A stretch of DNA of 64,000 nucleotides, from the NCBI GenBank assembly GCA_032622095.1, contig CP136067.1, forward strand, positions 119,647,281 through 119,711,280, written 5' to 3'. Each line of letters begins with the position of its first letter. Within the stretch, counting starts at the first letter, position 1. The notes below the pieces were generated by a model, which was not told where the DNA came from, did no database searches, and saw only the letters and a program-made list of their open reading frames with translations. This document shows, piece by piece, positions 1 to 10,833 of the stretch. The stretch is from Siphonodentalium dalli (Eukaryota > Mollusca > Scaphopoda > Gadilida > Siphonodentaliidae). A program made the position numbers and the translations under genes.

Positions 1-451
1 TTATAATCTAACTGTTGTGTTAAATCATGTGTTATAATCGAACTGTTGCCATGTAATTAGGAGTAACCTCACATTTGAAATGTGTGTTTAAATCTAAGAA
101 GACCCAAACTGTTTCAAATTTTGCGAGGTGAAATGAGTTCATATTTAAAAAAAATTATGTAAACAATGTGATGAAATATATTTTTCAATTGACAAATCTA
201 GCGGAGTTCATAACAAATATGTTTTCTATGGAATAAACCAGGTTACCTTCACAATTGTGACAGTTTATTACCGACATTGATGACTTTAGATAAGCGGGTG
301 ATTTACGCTTAAAGTCCGCAATAGAAGAGTAAGGCGACCGTATTTCGACATAAACCAGTATTATCCCTACTGATTTCACCAGCTGGTTTGCATCAAAGAA
401 AACATTAATATATATAAGTAATGAAATGATACTGCATGATGACAGATTTAC

Positions 452-647
452 CATCAGATTCCAGGTCTGTATCATACGCTTTCTCGTCTGTTATATCCAC
501 ATAGGTGAACTCCATAATTGATTGCCGAGTCCTACGAAGAGGCTTCCCATCATCACTGTCGCTGTCATCACCTGAGAAGGTCTGTACTCCATTGACCAGC
601 TTGGAGCGATGCCTCTCTCCTCTATGTGCACTGTTTCGGTTTACTGT
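452..647 (-). CDS. Internal exon of an unrecognised basic/acidic protein
   Basis: Open exon on the minus strand between a clear acceptor (ATATATTTCAG) and donor (GATG|GTAAAT). It is 196 bp, starts in phase 0 and ends in phase 1. The peptide starts TVNRNSAHRGERHRSK, has an acidic run SGDDSDSDDG, then RRTRQS and MEFTYVDITDEKAYDTDLE. The alternation of basic and Asp/Ser-rich segments is typical of nuclear proteins, but I do not recognise the family. Its frame joins that of the exon ending at 10834. The gene continues past position 1. Composition and splice signals make it much more likely to be coding than the surrounding AT-rich repeats. Confidence 0.7.
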
Positions 648-678
648 CTGAAATATATATGGCACTTGTATTAACACA

Positions 679-939
679 TTAAGCCTTTCATGGTGGGAGC
701 TGCGCTGGTGCAGCATTAAAGATCCTGTGCCAGTGCATTCTCTTATATATATGTCAGTCTCACATAGGGAGCCTCGAATATATAAGAGAATGCACTGGCT
801 TACAATGTTAAGTTGAATATTGTTAGGCCAATGCATTCTCTTATATATGCGAGGCTCCCTATTGGAGACTCACATATATAAGAGAATGCATTGGCATACG
901 GTTTTCTCAAAATTTCAGGAAGCTCCAAGGGTGAAGAAT
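679..939. mobile_element. TTAA-type MITE with two hairpins (family B)
   Basis: Begins at a TTAA (679-682) followed by GCCTTTCATGGTGGGAGC and ends with the inverted, decayed counterpart near 935. Inside are two ~70-bp palindromes (729-802 and 829-898) built from AATGCATTCTCTTATATATG and its complement. Related copies end in CCCTTCCATGACTGGAGC. TTAA flanks and CCC-starting ends are typical of piggyBac-type MITEs. No coding capacity. Lies in the long intron of the minus-strand gene. Confidence 0.75.
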
Positions 940-2274
940 ATAGTTGAATATCCCTAGAAATGCATACTTAGACTGTTTCTTTGCCTGTTGTCTGCCTATA
1001 ACTCAACATCCCTAGACTGAGGAATTAATTATTCTAATGCATTTTATAAATAGAATCCATCCAGTAATCAAAAGGGTAAAAGCTTGTGATAAGATACACA
1101 TGAAACGATTTAACAATGATAATTAGGGAAAATTAAAAAAATTAAATATTTCCAAAAAAAGGAGGGCTGTAAAATTCCTTGCTTTGCAACCCAACAAATT
1201 ACAATTACAGGGCCAATGGCAACAAAGATTCAGTACTAATTATAAATACAAGAAGGAAATGTGCAAATTTCGAGAGAAAATGTAATTAATGGACACTACC
1301 CAATTCGGGATTGGATGTTGAAAGTATATATTGCAGTATGAGATGGTTTCAATATTTGAATCAATATTTCAGACGATAGGAATATATTTGCCTTAACCCT
1401 ATGAACACTAATCTCTCATGGTTATACACATATCCCTGGGCTCTCACATGTAATCACATATCAAACAAAGATACAATGACCAAATAGTGGCAAGAGTGCT
1501 CCATAAAAGCATCTCTGTTGACTTAACTTCTGTAAATATCCAATATATTTGAAATCGTAATGGCTCAAAATGTAATAAAATAGATCCCATGTACTGTGGT
1601 TTTATTAAAGGGATAGTGTGCACTTAAAGGGAGACTGTACCTAAATCCAGCCATTTATTTGGGGCCATCTTCTACTCTATTTAACAGAATATATGCAACA
1701 AATGAATGAATTTGAGTCAGGGATGAGTGCAAAATGCACTATAATGTTCTCTATGAACAATGTAAAACAACATGGTAATAATAAATTATAATGAAAATGA
1801 GTAAATGGCTTAAGCCTTTAACTCACATTTGTTATAGTTACAAGGTTCTTATACGTGGTTCTTTGTGTACGTGAGTGCATTGAACTCTCATTTTTGACTT
1901 AGTATAATTCTTTTTTTGGATATTTTCTGTTGAGTATATTATTTTTATTTTAATTTCGACAGACAGACCCAACTTTCATAGGAAAAAAATCGCTAACCAG
2001 GTGTTTATAAAAAAAAAGGGCCTTACCAGTGAGAAATGTAGCCATGTGATTCCACTGTAGATCAATGACAAGAATATATAGGCTTGTTATGACATGATGA
2101 CAAGGTAAATCAGATAAATCTCTTGATTAATATGTACTCTGGACTATAGATAGTAATATGTGTGGGATATTGTTAATCAAATGCCTTTTATGAATGTCAT
2201 GGCTACATTACCACAATCCTGATTGCATCAGGGAATCATAATGGACATAAATCGGCACGCTAATAGCATATCAT
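940..2274. other. AT-rich intronic DNA, nothing recognised
   Basis: No open exon with good splice sites, no hairpin and no tandem repeat seen. Contains only A/T homopolymer runs. Confidence 0.5.
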
Positions 2275-2698
2275 CAAGCCTGAGTTTAGTGTGCCTGTCA
2301 TTTGCAGAATGAGGTCCCCCAGAGGGTGAATTTAGTGACGTTATCCCGCATAGCAGGCTAGCATCACTAAATTAACCCTCTGGGGACCTCATTCTGCTTA
2401 GGCCTCATCTTCTCTGGAAAGTTTCTTTATTATCAAAATTTCTATAGAAACTTCTTCACATAGATTCTATTTATTTTTAGTTTAGTTTCCCTATCCCCAA
2501 ATTGGCAAATGACACATTGCATAATCGAGGTTCCCAATGTGTGTACATCACAATATTTACCATTTGGGAACTTCAATCTCAGTCTATGCCTCCCATAGCA
2601 GATGAGGCTATGCAGAATGAGGTCCCCAGAGGGTGAATTTTGTGATGCTAGCCTGCTGTGTAGGGTAGCATGACACAGGCACACTAAACTCAGGCTTG
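2275..2698. mobile_element. Family E double-hairpin element, copy 1
   Basis: Terminal inverted repeats begin CAAGCCTGAGTTTAGTGTG and end in the complement. Each end continues into a palindrome made of GCAGAATGAGGTCCCC and CCTCTGGGGACCTCATTCTG with a GATGCTAGC-type loop, at about 2303-2398 and 2612-2680. A ~200-bp unique middle separates the two. Eight relatives occur in the window. The superfamily is unknown, and no clear target duplication is visible at this copy. Confidence 0.8.
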
Positions 2699-2892
2699 CA
2701 TATGACGCTTCATACTCGTGATAACAGTATCCCTGAGTTGTCTGTTCAGTGTTAAGGATACCGTAATGTCATGATACATTAATTTCTTCACTTTTTGATA
2801 CATATTGCAATACAATTGATTGCTATTAAAATTTTGACTGAAAAGTTTCAAACATAGCTTGTGTATCTATTTTATTGGATCTCTTTATAAAC

Positions 2893-3030
2893 CTTTTCAT
2901 GACGAGAGATGCAGTGGTGCAGTATTAAATATCCTGTACTAGTGAATTCTTGTATACATGGAAGTCTCCCATTGGGAGCCTCACATATGAGAGAATGCAC
3001 AGACTTACAAGGTCAAGGTATATATTGTAC
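2893..3030. mobile_element. Half copy of family B
   Basis: Starts CTTTTCATGACGAGAG and GCAGTGGTGCAGTATTAAAT, as in other B copies, and holds one decayed hairpin with GAATGCACAGACTTAC. It stops where family E sequence begins at about 3033, so it is truncated or interrupted. Confidence 0.6.
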
Positions 3031-3032
3031 AG

Positions 3033-3108
3033 TGGACTAGCATCACTAAATTCACCCTGTGGGGACCTCATTCTGCCAATGACAGGCACACTAAAATCAG
3101 ACTTGTAG
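3033..3108. mobile_element. Family E fragment (one end only)
   Basis: Only the right-hand end is present: CATCACTAAATTCACCCTG, GGGGACCTCATTCTGCC and GACAGGCACACTAAAATC. The left hairpin arm is missing. Confidence 0.65.
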
Positions 3109-4546
3109 CTGTCCTTTGATAAGCCGGACTAAAATTTCTTCATGAAGTTTAGTTAGGCGAGAGTGGTGTTAGTAACAGTTATTATCATTATCCTAAACAA
3201 ATAAACCTTTTTTTCTGAAGTTAACTCTTTGAATTATCAAAGTAAATGAACAACATTCCTTCAGGGAATATGCCTAATGGACTGAATGGATAATAAAAAG
3301 GAAGGATGTATATTTTTTCGAAGGATGTATATTTGGGACTATCACGCAAGAGTCCCCATGAACTGACATTTTTTCTAAGATTTGTGGGTCTTAAAAGGAA
3401 ATTGTGGGAAAAAACAAGAGTGAAACAATAATAGGCAGTATCTCAAGTGTCAATTCCGGCTTTGCCGTAAATTGGCACTTGGGGCACCTTAGTAGCATGT
3501 GTTACCTAAACAGAAAGGTGGCAACATATACAATATTTGATGTATAGTTTCTAAAAAAGAGGTAAGTAAAATACCTTGCTTCGCAATTATAGGGATGAAT
3601 TAATGGCAACAAAGATTTGGTATGAAGAATGTAAATTTGCAAATGTAAAATGAAAATATAATTAATGGTCCCAACCCAATTTGGGATTCTTGTCAAGAAT
3701 CGATTGCAGTATGAGATAGTTTCAATATCTGAATCAATATCATTCAATATCAGTATATTTTTCAACTATTTTTGTCAAAAATCTGGCTAAATTGAAAACT
3801 GGCATTAAAATGTTTTACAAAGGTACCAGGTATAAAACTTAATTATCTGGTCAGTTAATAACTTTCCTATAATTACAGATTGCGCCACTCACTTTCTTGC
3901 CGTAACCTTCCTTAGCTGACCCCTGATGAGCCTGGAGTATAACAATCCGACCAGGATCAACATTCCTTAACTCCATACTTAACGGAAATAAAAACACTCC
4001 ATAGTCCAAGAGCTGATCACCAATAACGAATCTGTCCAGAATAATAAATCAATATACCCAAACATTAATTGGCCCTGAGTTTCTCTTTCTGCGGTGCAGG
4101 GATAATTACTCCATTGTGGGCAGTAGTCCTGTCATACAGTTATTGATAATGGCCCAGTACAAAGACTTTCAAACAAGCATTTATTGAGGAGAATACCCAG
4201 TGAAACGTTCTGCGATAATGAAATGATAGGCGATTGTGACAAACAGTTTAAACTGTCGTGATACGCAAAGCTAGTGACAAAAGTCCTTTTGGGAATACAA
4301 TGTTAAGTAAGAGCTCTATCTTGTTAACCTCTCGATGTATACTGTTGGCTCATATATTGGGAGCACTCGAAAATGTCCAGTGAGTTTTTCACACCATTAA
4401 GGGTTGTCAGTGTTTATAGTAACCTAACACTTATTAAACAATTACAAACAGTATGTTCTACTGCTGGTCTGGTGTAGAGCAATGTAAATCTATAGTGCAC
4501 TTTGGAGATCAGAGAACACTTATAATATCAAACAATGACCACAGAA
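3109..4546. other. Intronic DNA without recognised genes
   Basis: AT-rich. No plausible exon pair and no clear repeat seen; one tract around 3500-3780 resembles 1140-1380 (both have the CTTGCTTCGCAA-like and CCAAC-CAATT-GGGATT elements), suggesting an older duplicated repeat. Confidence 0.4.
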
Positions 4547-4550
4547 TTAA

Positions 4551-4993
4551 CCATTTCTATACTAACTACAGTAATGCCCTAAATAATTGACTCCTTAACC
4601 ACAGCAGAATTATGGGTAACTTTTCAGGATTTAGTCGGAAATATGGCTTGTTGTGAGAGCTTTCCGATGAATGGCAACAAGCCATATTTCCGACTAAATC
4701 CTGAAAAGTTACCCATAATTCTGCTGTGGTTAAGGAGTCGATTATTTAGGGCATTACTATAACTACTCATGGACGAGTATAGTTATCCCTTAGGAAATGT
4801 TTAGATAATAAGTTCAACAAATGACCATGGTTGAACTTATCATCTGAATATTTCCCTCCAATAAATATGACTCCTGTACTTTTACTATCTGTTGTCTGCT
4901 CATTTTTCCTGAAAACACCTCCAGATGAATAATAGACCATTCCAATGTATACTTTTATAACTGGGTGGGAGAATCCATTTAGTAAAGAAAGGG
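4551..4993. mobile_element. TTAA-type element, family D, interrupted by a family A MITE
   Basis: Flanked by TTAA on both sides (4547-4550 and 4994-4997). The left end reads CCATTTCTATACTAA and the right end GTAAAGAAAGGG. The body contains ACTCATGGACGAGTATAG and TCAACAAATGACCATGG. Family A copy 1 (4569-4759) has inserted just inside the left end, so family A was active after this D copy settled. Confidence 0.75.
4569..4759. mobile_element. Family A hairpin MITE, copy 1 (TA duplication)
   Basis: Near-perfect palindrome whose arms start CAGTAATGCCCTAAATAAT and contain TTATGGGTAACTTTTCAGG. TA lies at both borders. The CAGT-type ends with TA duplication fit Tc1/mariner-like MITEs. The loop is shortened on the left arm compared with other copies. 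Confidence 0.85.
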
Positions 4994-5417
4994 TTAACCA
5001 TTTGATAATAAAAAAAGTGAATATTTGAATAGGCGTGGGTAGTTGATTGATTCCCATTGATTCATTTGTTTCATTTGTAGGGATGTTCAAATATGTTTGT
5101 TTGATTTTATTTGCTGAACATATTTACAAATGAATCTGAAAGAGTTTCCCTGCCTGTCATCTGCTTACAGGTATATGATATGAAAATACGTACAAATGAA
5201 GTTGTATACTTTTATAACTGAATGAAAGAATCTATTATTTGTCATCAATGGTTAATGATATAATGTTCAAGCCTAGATTATATATATATTTCACCTTGTG
5301 AAAGAGGGTATTTCACCTTGTGAAAGAGGGTGCTCCAACCAGGTTCAACAATGTTCTACAATCAAGATAGGTAAGACACAACAACTCTAACTCTTCAATA
5401 ATCAATGCTCTCACATA

Positions 5418-5630
5418 CAGTAATGCCCTAAGTAATCGACCCCTTAACGACAGCAGAATTATGGGTAACTTTTCAGGATTTAGTCGGAAATATGGCTTGT
5501 TGCCATTCATTGGAAAGCTCTCCCCGAGAGCTTTCCAATGAATGGCAACAAGCCATATTTCCGACTAAATCCTGAAAAGTTACCCATAATTCTGCTGTCA
5601 TTAAGGGGTCGATTACTTAGGGCATTACTG
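5418..5630. mobile_element. Family A hairpin MITE, copy 2
   Basis: Full-length ~213-bp palindrome with TA on both sides. The arms pair almost completely and turn at GGAAAGCTCTCCCCGAGAGC. Apparent ORFs here are artefacts of the palindrome. Confidence 0.9.
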
Positions 5631-5675
5631 TACAACATGGGTGCCAGGATTCTTGTTCTCAAAGTTCCTCACAGA

Positions 5676-6104
5676 CAAGACTTGAAATAGTGTGTCTGAC
5701 ATTTGCAGAATGAGGTCCCCAGAGGGTGAGTTTAGTGCTGCTATCCTGCACAGTGGGCTAGCATCACTATATTCAGCCTCTGGGGACCTCATTCTGCTTA
5801 GGCATCAACTGCTATGGGAGACCTAGGGTTTGATTCCCCAGTTGAGTGTTGGTGATATGTTCCCCCATTAGTCACATCGATTATGCATTTTTCTTCTGCG
5901 AATTAGGGGATGTAGTAACTGAACAGAGGGGGGGGGGGGGGTAAAAAGTAACTAAAATGATGTTAATTTGAGACTATAGATACTTTCAAGAAGATGAGGC
6001 CTATTAGCAGAATGAGGTCCCCAGAAGGTGAATTTAGTAGCATCATTAAATTCACCATCTGGGTACCTCATTCTGCAATTGGCAGACACACTATTTCAAG
6101 GTTA
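5676..6104. mobile_element. Family E double-hairpin element, copy 3
   Basis: Left end CAAGACTTGAAATAGTGTG, right end CACACTATTTCAAGGTT. Two GAGGTCCCCAGAGGGTGA palindromes flank a middle that contains a GGGGGGGGGGG run at about 5930-5941. Confidence 0.8.
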
Positions 6105-6175
6105 GCTCACAGATGTTTTTTATTTTTTACCATTATCCCGCAATATCAGAAATGCTCTCTTTGGTCTTGATAATT

Positions 6176-6474
6176 CATGCAGCCTTCTCCCACTTAGTAA
6201 CAAAAGTATACTTTGAAATGGTCTATTTTTCACCAAGTGGGATGTTCTGGAATTTTAAGCAGAATGCAGACAGCCGAAGTGATAATACAAGTGCAGAAGA
6301 AATTCTATTCACAAGTGGGAAATGTTTAGATAATAAGTCGTTTGTTGAACTGAAAACTCTGTGCCAATGCATTCTCTTATATATGCAAGTCGCCCATAGG
6401 GCGCCTCGCATATATAAGAGAATGCATTGGCCTAATGGGCACTACTCATCAATGAGTATTTTGTATAGAAAGGT
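6176..6474. mobile_element. Family D element with an embedded B-type hairpin
   Basis: The right end GAGTATTTTGTATAGAAAGG is followed by TTAA (6475-6478). The body matches other D copies (AAAAGTATACTTTGAAATGG, GGGAAATGTTTAGATAATAAG). At 6362-6432 it carries the GCCAATGCATTCTCTTATA palindrome that defines family B. The left end is decayed. The 121-residue reading frame over this segment is an artefact of the repeat. Confidence 0.6.
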
Positions 6475-6872
6475 TTAACGATGGTGCATCTCTTCCTTGA
6501 ACTTTATTGATAGATTCAGTGATATAAAATAATAAGAGAGACAGTCAAAAGGAGTCGGTCACTTGGAAATATTTTTGCTCCAATCATTTTCAATGAATTG
6601 GGTCAGGAAATGTTGCAATTTTTACAACATTACTTCATTTTTTAAAACAAATTTTTGTGAAATATTTGTAACCCCAGCTGTTTCTATGTAGGATTTGGGA
6701 ACAAAAATGCAAGGTTTCCTTAAAGATGAGTTTCTGTTGGAACTGCTGCTAGGAAGAGATACATTAGAGAACAACTTTAAGATTTTTGAGCCAATAATTT
6801 TCTATCACTTCAGTAAGTCTCCATAATGCAAATAAAGTCCAGGTATGAGCATAGTATTGCTTATATTCAATA

Positions 6873-6930
6873 TTAACCCTTCCATGACAGGAGCTTCGTG
6901 AAAAATGCTCCTATATTACAAAGAAATTGA
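6873..6930. mobile_element. Family B terminal fragment
   Basis: TTAACCCTTCCATGACAGG followed by GAGCTTCGTGAAAA matches the outer end of family B. The rest of the element is missing. Confidence 0.5.
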
Positions 6931-7207
6931 AAAGTACGCTTTCCATTCTCTCTGTAATTTTGTATATTTTTAAAGGCCCACTTAATTTTTGAATCACCAG
7001 ATCACATTATATACAACATATTCCATATTATATACCATTTGAAAGAGGAAGCTCCAAAACATTGTATTATCAACAGTTGAATAAACTGGAAACATGTTGT
7101 TTTTGTCGAGCGTGTTCTGTGCTTAATTTTGATCCGGACTGTACTATAAAGTCTATTATTCTCAATAGAAGGGGAATAACTCTATCTCTTAGTTTGAGTT
7201 CTGGGTT

Positions 7208-7219
7208 GACAACTTGGGG
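7208..7219. repeat. Poly-G tract
   Basis: An uninterrupted run of about 12 G in the family F body. The ~430-bp relative at 31484 lacks it. Confidence 0.8.
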
Positions 7220-7367
7220 GGGGGGGGGGGTGGAAGTCTTGGAATGAATTTGAGAATCTCTATCACTTGGTGGCCACTCCTAGGCCACAGCTGTTCCGTA
7301 TTCTGGTGGAATATATATAGTTTTAGAAGCAAATTTGATTTTTGAGACAGTGCAAATTTTTTTGGGA

Positions 7368-7447
7368 TTGGGTGGGATTCGAACCCCGGCCTATGACGGC
7401 GAGCGCACCTTGCGACTCAAATCCGATGTCAATACCACACGGCCACC
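7368..7447 (-). mobile_element. tRNA-derived SINE head (pseudo-tRNA)
   Basis: The minus strand reads GTGGCCGTGTGGT (A box) and, about 50 bases on, GGGGTTCGAATCCCACC (B box), with a long variable region GTGCGCTCGCC as in Leu/Ser-type tRNAs. The 5' and 3' ends do not form a convincing acceptor stem and there is no clean anticodon arm, so it is read as a SINE promoter rather than a working tRNA. It lies directly downstream of the Penelope-like fragment on the same strand. Confidence 0.6.
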
Positions 7448-7499
7448 GAATATAACATTGCTACTGTGCTATATCTCCTATATTTATGAAAAGGAGGCG

Positions 7500-7734
7500 A
7501 CTGTTAAAAGTCCTTCTTGCTAATGCCCCATGGTTGGAGGGTGCGGAGAGTGAAAATCCACTCAATTTCTCTTTCTTTGCGAGAAATAGTACTGCGTTCA
7601 GATAAAGGGTCGGTGACACTGGTGAAAGAGAAGCTAGAGGCCATATCCGGCTGATTGAGATGTTGGTAAGATAAAAGTAAATGCGAGGGTAAACCTCCAG
7701 GGAGGGTCTCAATCAGCGGGATATCCTTATAAAA
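7500..7734 (-). pseudogene. C-terminal fragment of a Penelope-like element ORF
   Basis: One minus-strand frame stays open from the ribozyme-like motif to a TAA at about 7515. It reads KDIPLIETLPGG, then SYQHLNQPDM, SERSTISRKEREIEWIFTLR and TLQPWGISKKDF. A C-terminal E-x-x-WI-x-x-LRT-x-x-P-G pattern is typical of the GIY-YIG endonuclease end of Penelope-like elements. No reverse transcriptase is present, so this is a remnant or an internally deleted copy. The assignment rests on motif memory only. Confidence 0.5.
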
Positions 7735-7735
7735 T

Positions 7736-7775
7736 GGTCTAGCGCTTTCGATATTGGTATATCTTCGTCAGGACC
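7736..7775 (-). ncRNA. Putative type I hammerhead ribozyme
   Basis: On the minus strand the core reads GGUC, CUGACGA, an extra A, helix II GAUAU/AUAUC closed by ACCA, then GAAA, GCGC, UA and GACC. Helix I (GGUC/GACC) and helix II pair fully, and the conserved CUGANGA and GAAA boxes are present. Cleavage would follow the UA. GCGC is self-complementary, as in the very short helix III of ribozymes that work as dimers. Penelope-like elements and retrozymes are known to carry such ribozymes, and this one abuts Penelope-like coding sequence. The extra A before helix II is a deviation. Confidence 0.7.
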
Positions 7776-7912
7776 AGGATGGTGTGGAAAGATGTGGATG
7801 ATGCCCGTCCTTTTATACTCTGTGCTAGTAGAGCGTTGATTATATTATATTTAGTTTTAGTTTCTCTTCCAAATTTCCAAATGGTATATAATATGGAATA
7901 TGGTGTGTGTAT

Positions 7913-9680
7913 CAGGGTTGGGGTAATCGTAATCAGTAATCGTAATCAAAGTTATCGATTACAAAATTTGTAGTAATCACCTGTAATCAGTAATCATGAC
8001 ATTTCTTGATTACAAGTAATTGTAATTGATTACTTTCAAATGTACCTGTAATCATGATTACATTTTGATTACTTTTTGATTACTTTTACTAAAATATACA
8101 TATGGATGTCTATTGGATACTCATAGTCTCACACTATAGTACTGTGGAGTGTACACAGCTACAAACAACATATCAGAAAGTTAGTACAATTTTTGTATGT
8201 ATTTTGTGTACATTCTAGCAGTGGACACATGACAACAGACAATTGCTGAAATGTTGAATACAGCATGTATGGCAATAAACTTATGATACAGAGAATGAAA
8301 TGTTCTGATATGAATAAATAGGCTAGCCAACTTCAATTAGGATTAAATATAATTGGGACTGCTGCAGCCAATGGCTGTAGAGTCACACTGGTACAATAGG
8401 GCTAATTAACTAAACAAAGCAGGAGTAGACTTAATTAGCTGGTTTGTCATTTATTCCACTTATGGAGTTAAGCCTCGTTTAATCCTCATCATGATATCAA
8501 TAGATGATCATCAAATAAACATTAGTGTTATCTTCATTGTGTTGAGTATTGAATCTAACAGAACATGCAAATAATTTACAATTGTTTCCAATGATATTTT
8601 CATAAATATTATGCGTGTAAATGTAAAAAAGTTTATGTGTTTATTGCTTGCTTCTTTCTATTGTTTCGGTCGTTTCTTGTTTCCATGTTATGTAGTGATG
8701 TCTTTATTCAATCAAATTTGATATTTTAATTTGATTTATTTAATTATTTATTCCTATGCGATCAAAATGATTGGAAACTAACAATTGTAATCAGATGTAA
8801 TCGAAAAGTAATCGATTACATTTACCAAAGTAATTGTAATTGTAATCGATTACATTGGAAACAAGAGCATCGCTAGGGCGTGGCAAAATACGCCCTTTAG
8901 CCATTTCGAATTGTACTACCGCAAAATAAAATAGTACTTTGAGCTTACATTTGAAATAAATCTGATATACCCCTAATTTCAATGCCAAAATGCAGTCAAA
9001 TTCTAAGTCGAAAAATGGCCGTAACTCATGTAAAAATAATTAGACAGAACCTATATTCGAACTTGGTCTGTAGTTTTAGCTGGGAAATACACATGCCAGC
9101 TTTGGTTCAGATCAAATAATAAAAACTAGAGTTATCGGTCAGAAACCGAAATGTTATGAAATTGGTCAAATTCTAAGTTGAAAAAGGGCCATAACTCATG
9201 TAAAAATAATTGGACGGAACCCATATTCGAACTTGGCCTGTATCTTTAGCTGAGAAATACACATACCAACTTTGGTTCAGATCAAATAATCCAAACTGGA
9301 GTTATCAGTCGGAAACCAAAAATGTTAACAGATGGTCAAATTCTAAGTCGAAAAAGGGCCGTAACTCATGTAAAAATAATTGGACGGAACCCATATTCGA
9401 ACTTGGCCTGTATCTTTAGCTGCAAAATACACATACCAACCTTGGTTCAGATCAAGTAATCCGAACTGGAGTTATCGATCGTAAACCAAAAATGTTAACA
9501 GACGGACAGACAGACAGACGGATGGACAGACAGACAGACAGACGGATGGACAGACTGATAACATAATACGACCTTTTTTCAAAAAGGGCGTATAAAAATG
9601 TAATCAGTAATCATAATCATGTAAATCAAAAGTAATTGTATCGTAATCGATTACATTGGGATGTAATCGCCCCAACCCTG
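7913..9680. mobile_element. hAT-like element with 8-bp target duplication
   Basis: Inverted ends CAGGGTTGGGGTAATCG and ATCGCCCCAACCCTG. Flanks are GTGTGTAT (7905-7912) and GTGTGTAC (9681-9688), an 8-bp duplication with one mismatch, typical of hAT. Both ends continue into arrays of the motif GTAATC/GATTAC (7925-8090, 8770-8855 and 9597-9665). No transposase is seen. It interrupts family F and is itself interrupted by a G element at 8861-9594. Confidence 0.8.
8861..9594 (+). mobile_element. Family G element with three ~168-bp internal repeats
   Basis: Starts ACAAGAGCATCGCTAGGGCG with TACGCCCTTT nearby, and ends AAAAAGGGCGTATAA, so the termini carry TACGCCCTTT in inverted form. Relatives lie at 52845-53360, 59322-59712 and 63974 onward. 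The interior is tandem units starting TCAAATTCTAAGTCGAAAA at 8996, 9164 and 9334, followed by a GACAGACAGACGGATGG microsatellite at about 9498-9560. Confidence 0.7.
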
Positions 9681-9739
9681 GTGTGTACTGTGTATAACGT
9701 TATCTGGGCATCCAAAAATTAAGTGGGCCTTTAAGGAAT

Positions 9740-10107
9740 AACCAAATTCACCCTCTGGGGACCTCATTCTGCATAGGCCTCAACTGCTATGGGAGATCAA
9801 CCTATATGTAGAATCAGATTGAAGTTCCCCAGTTGAAGTTGATGATGTTCACCTGTTAGTCACTTCGGTTATGCATTTTATCTTCTGCAAATCAAATTAG
9901 GGGATATAGAAACTGAAGAGAAGGCTAAAAGTAACTAAAAATGTTAATTTGAGTCTATAGATACTTCCCAGAAGATGAGGCCTAAGCAGAATGAGATCGC
10001 CAGAGGGTGAATTTGGTGATGCTAGCTGCTGTGCAGGGATAGCGTCATTAAATTCACCCTCTGGGGACCCCATTCTGCAAATGACAAACACACTCTTTGC
10101 AGGCTTG
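9740..10107. mobile_element. Family E element, copy 4 (left end truncated)
   Basis: Begins inside the left hairpin (AAATTCACCCTCTGGGGACC), runs through the usual middle and ends with a complete right hairpin and CTCTTTGCAGGCTTG. Confidence 0.75.
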
Positions 10108-10381
10108 CACTAGTTGTCTAAACATTGATAACAACAATGGTTGGAATTCAGTCTGGAAATACCTTCATCTGATAAAATTGGATTTGTGCTCACATTTTTG
10201 AAATACAAGCTCATTAGAAATGTTTTGATAACATTACATTCCGGCAGGTTAAGAAAACACTGACAACTATTAACCTCATGATGACAAAATACTTGCTCAT
10301 ACTAGTATATGGAATGTTCAGATAAGTTTAGCAAGGCTGTTAGTTGAAATTCTCAAAAATTCAAATGCTAGAATTCCACAA

Positions 10382-10805
10382 AGCCTGAGAATAAGGTGCT
10401 TGTCATTTGCAGAATGAGGTCCCCAGACTGTGAATTTAGTGACACTATCACCTCGGGGGGACCTCATTCTGCTTAGGCTTCATCTTCTCTGAAAAGTTTT
10501 TTTGTTATCAAATTTCTATAGAAATTTAGATTCTATTTCTTTTTTAATTTAGTTTCTTTATATCCCCAAATTGGCAGACGACACATTGCATAATCGATGT
10601 TCCCAATGGGTGTACATCACAATATTCACCATTTGGGAACTTCAATCTCAGTCTATATGTCTCCCATAGCAGATGAGGCCTTTAAGAATGAGGTCCCCAA
10701 GAGGGTGAATTTGGTGATGCTAGCCTGCTGTGTGGTATAGCGTCACTAAATTCACCCTCTGGGGACCTCATTCTGCAAATGACAGGCACACTAAACTCAG
10801 GCTTG
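10382..10805. mobile_element. Family E double-hairpin element, copy 5
   Basis: Left end AAGCCTGAGAATAAGGTG, right end CACTAAACTCAGGCTTG. The middle contains CCCAATGGGTGTACATCAC, nearly identical to copy 1. It ends only ~30 bp from the splice donor of the exon at 10834. Confidence 0.8.
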
Positions 10806-10833
10806 ACCAGTAAATTACAATAAATACACTAAC

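Larger units (their letters stand above)
6974..9730. mobile_element. TTAA-type element, family F, carrying nested insertions
   Basis: TTAA lies at 6970-6973 and 9731-9734. The left end is AGGCCCACTTAATTTTTG and the right end CAAAAATTAAGTGGGCCT. The intact relative at 31484-31912 is ~430 bp, so more than 2.3 kb here is inserted DNA: a SINE head/Penelope fragment with a ribozyme (about 7368-7775) and a hAT element (7913-9680) that itself contains a G element. Confidence 0.8.

Noticed and set aside
3923-3960. Hammerhead-like CTGATGAG
   Set aside because: No GAAA box at the expected distance and no pairing helices.
6113-6478. 121-residue plus-strand frame
   Set aside because: It runs through family D and a B-type hairpin; the same peptide (CILLYM, RIYKRMHW) appears wherever the hairpin occurs, on either strand.
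7368-7447. Functional tRNA gene
   Set aside because: A and B boxes are good, but the acceptor ends do not pair well and the anticodon arm is unclear; context is a repeat block.
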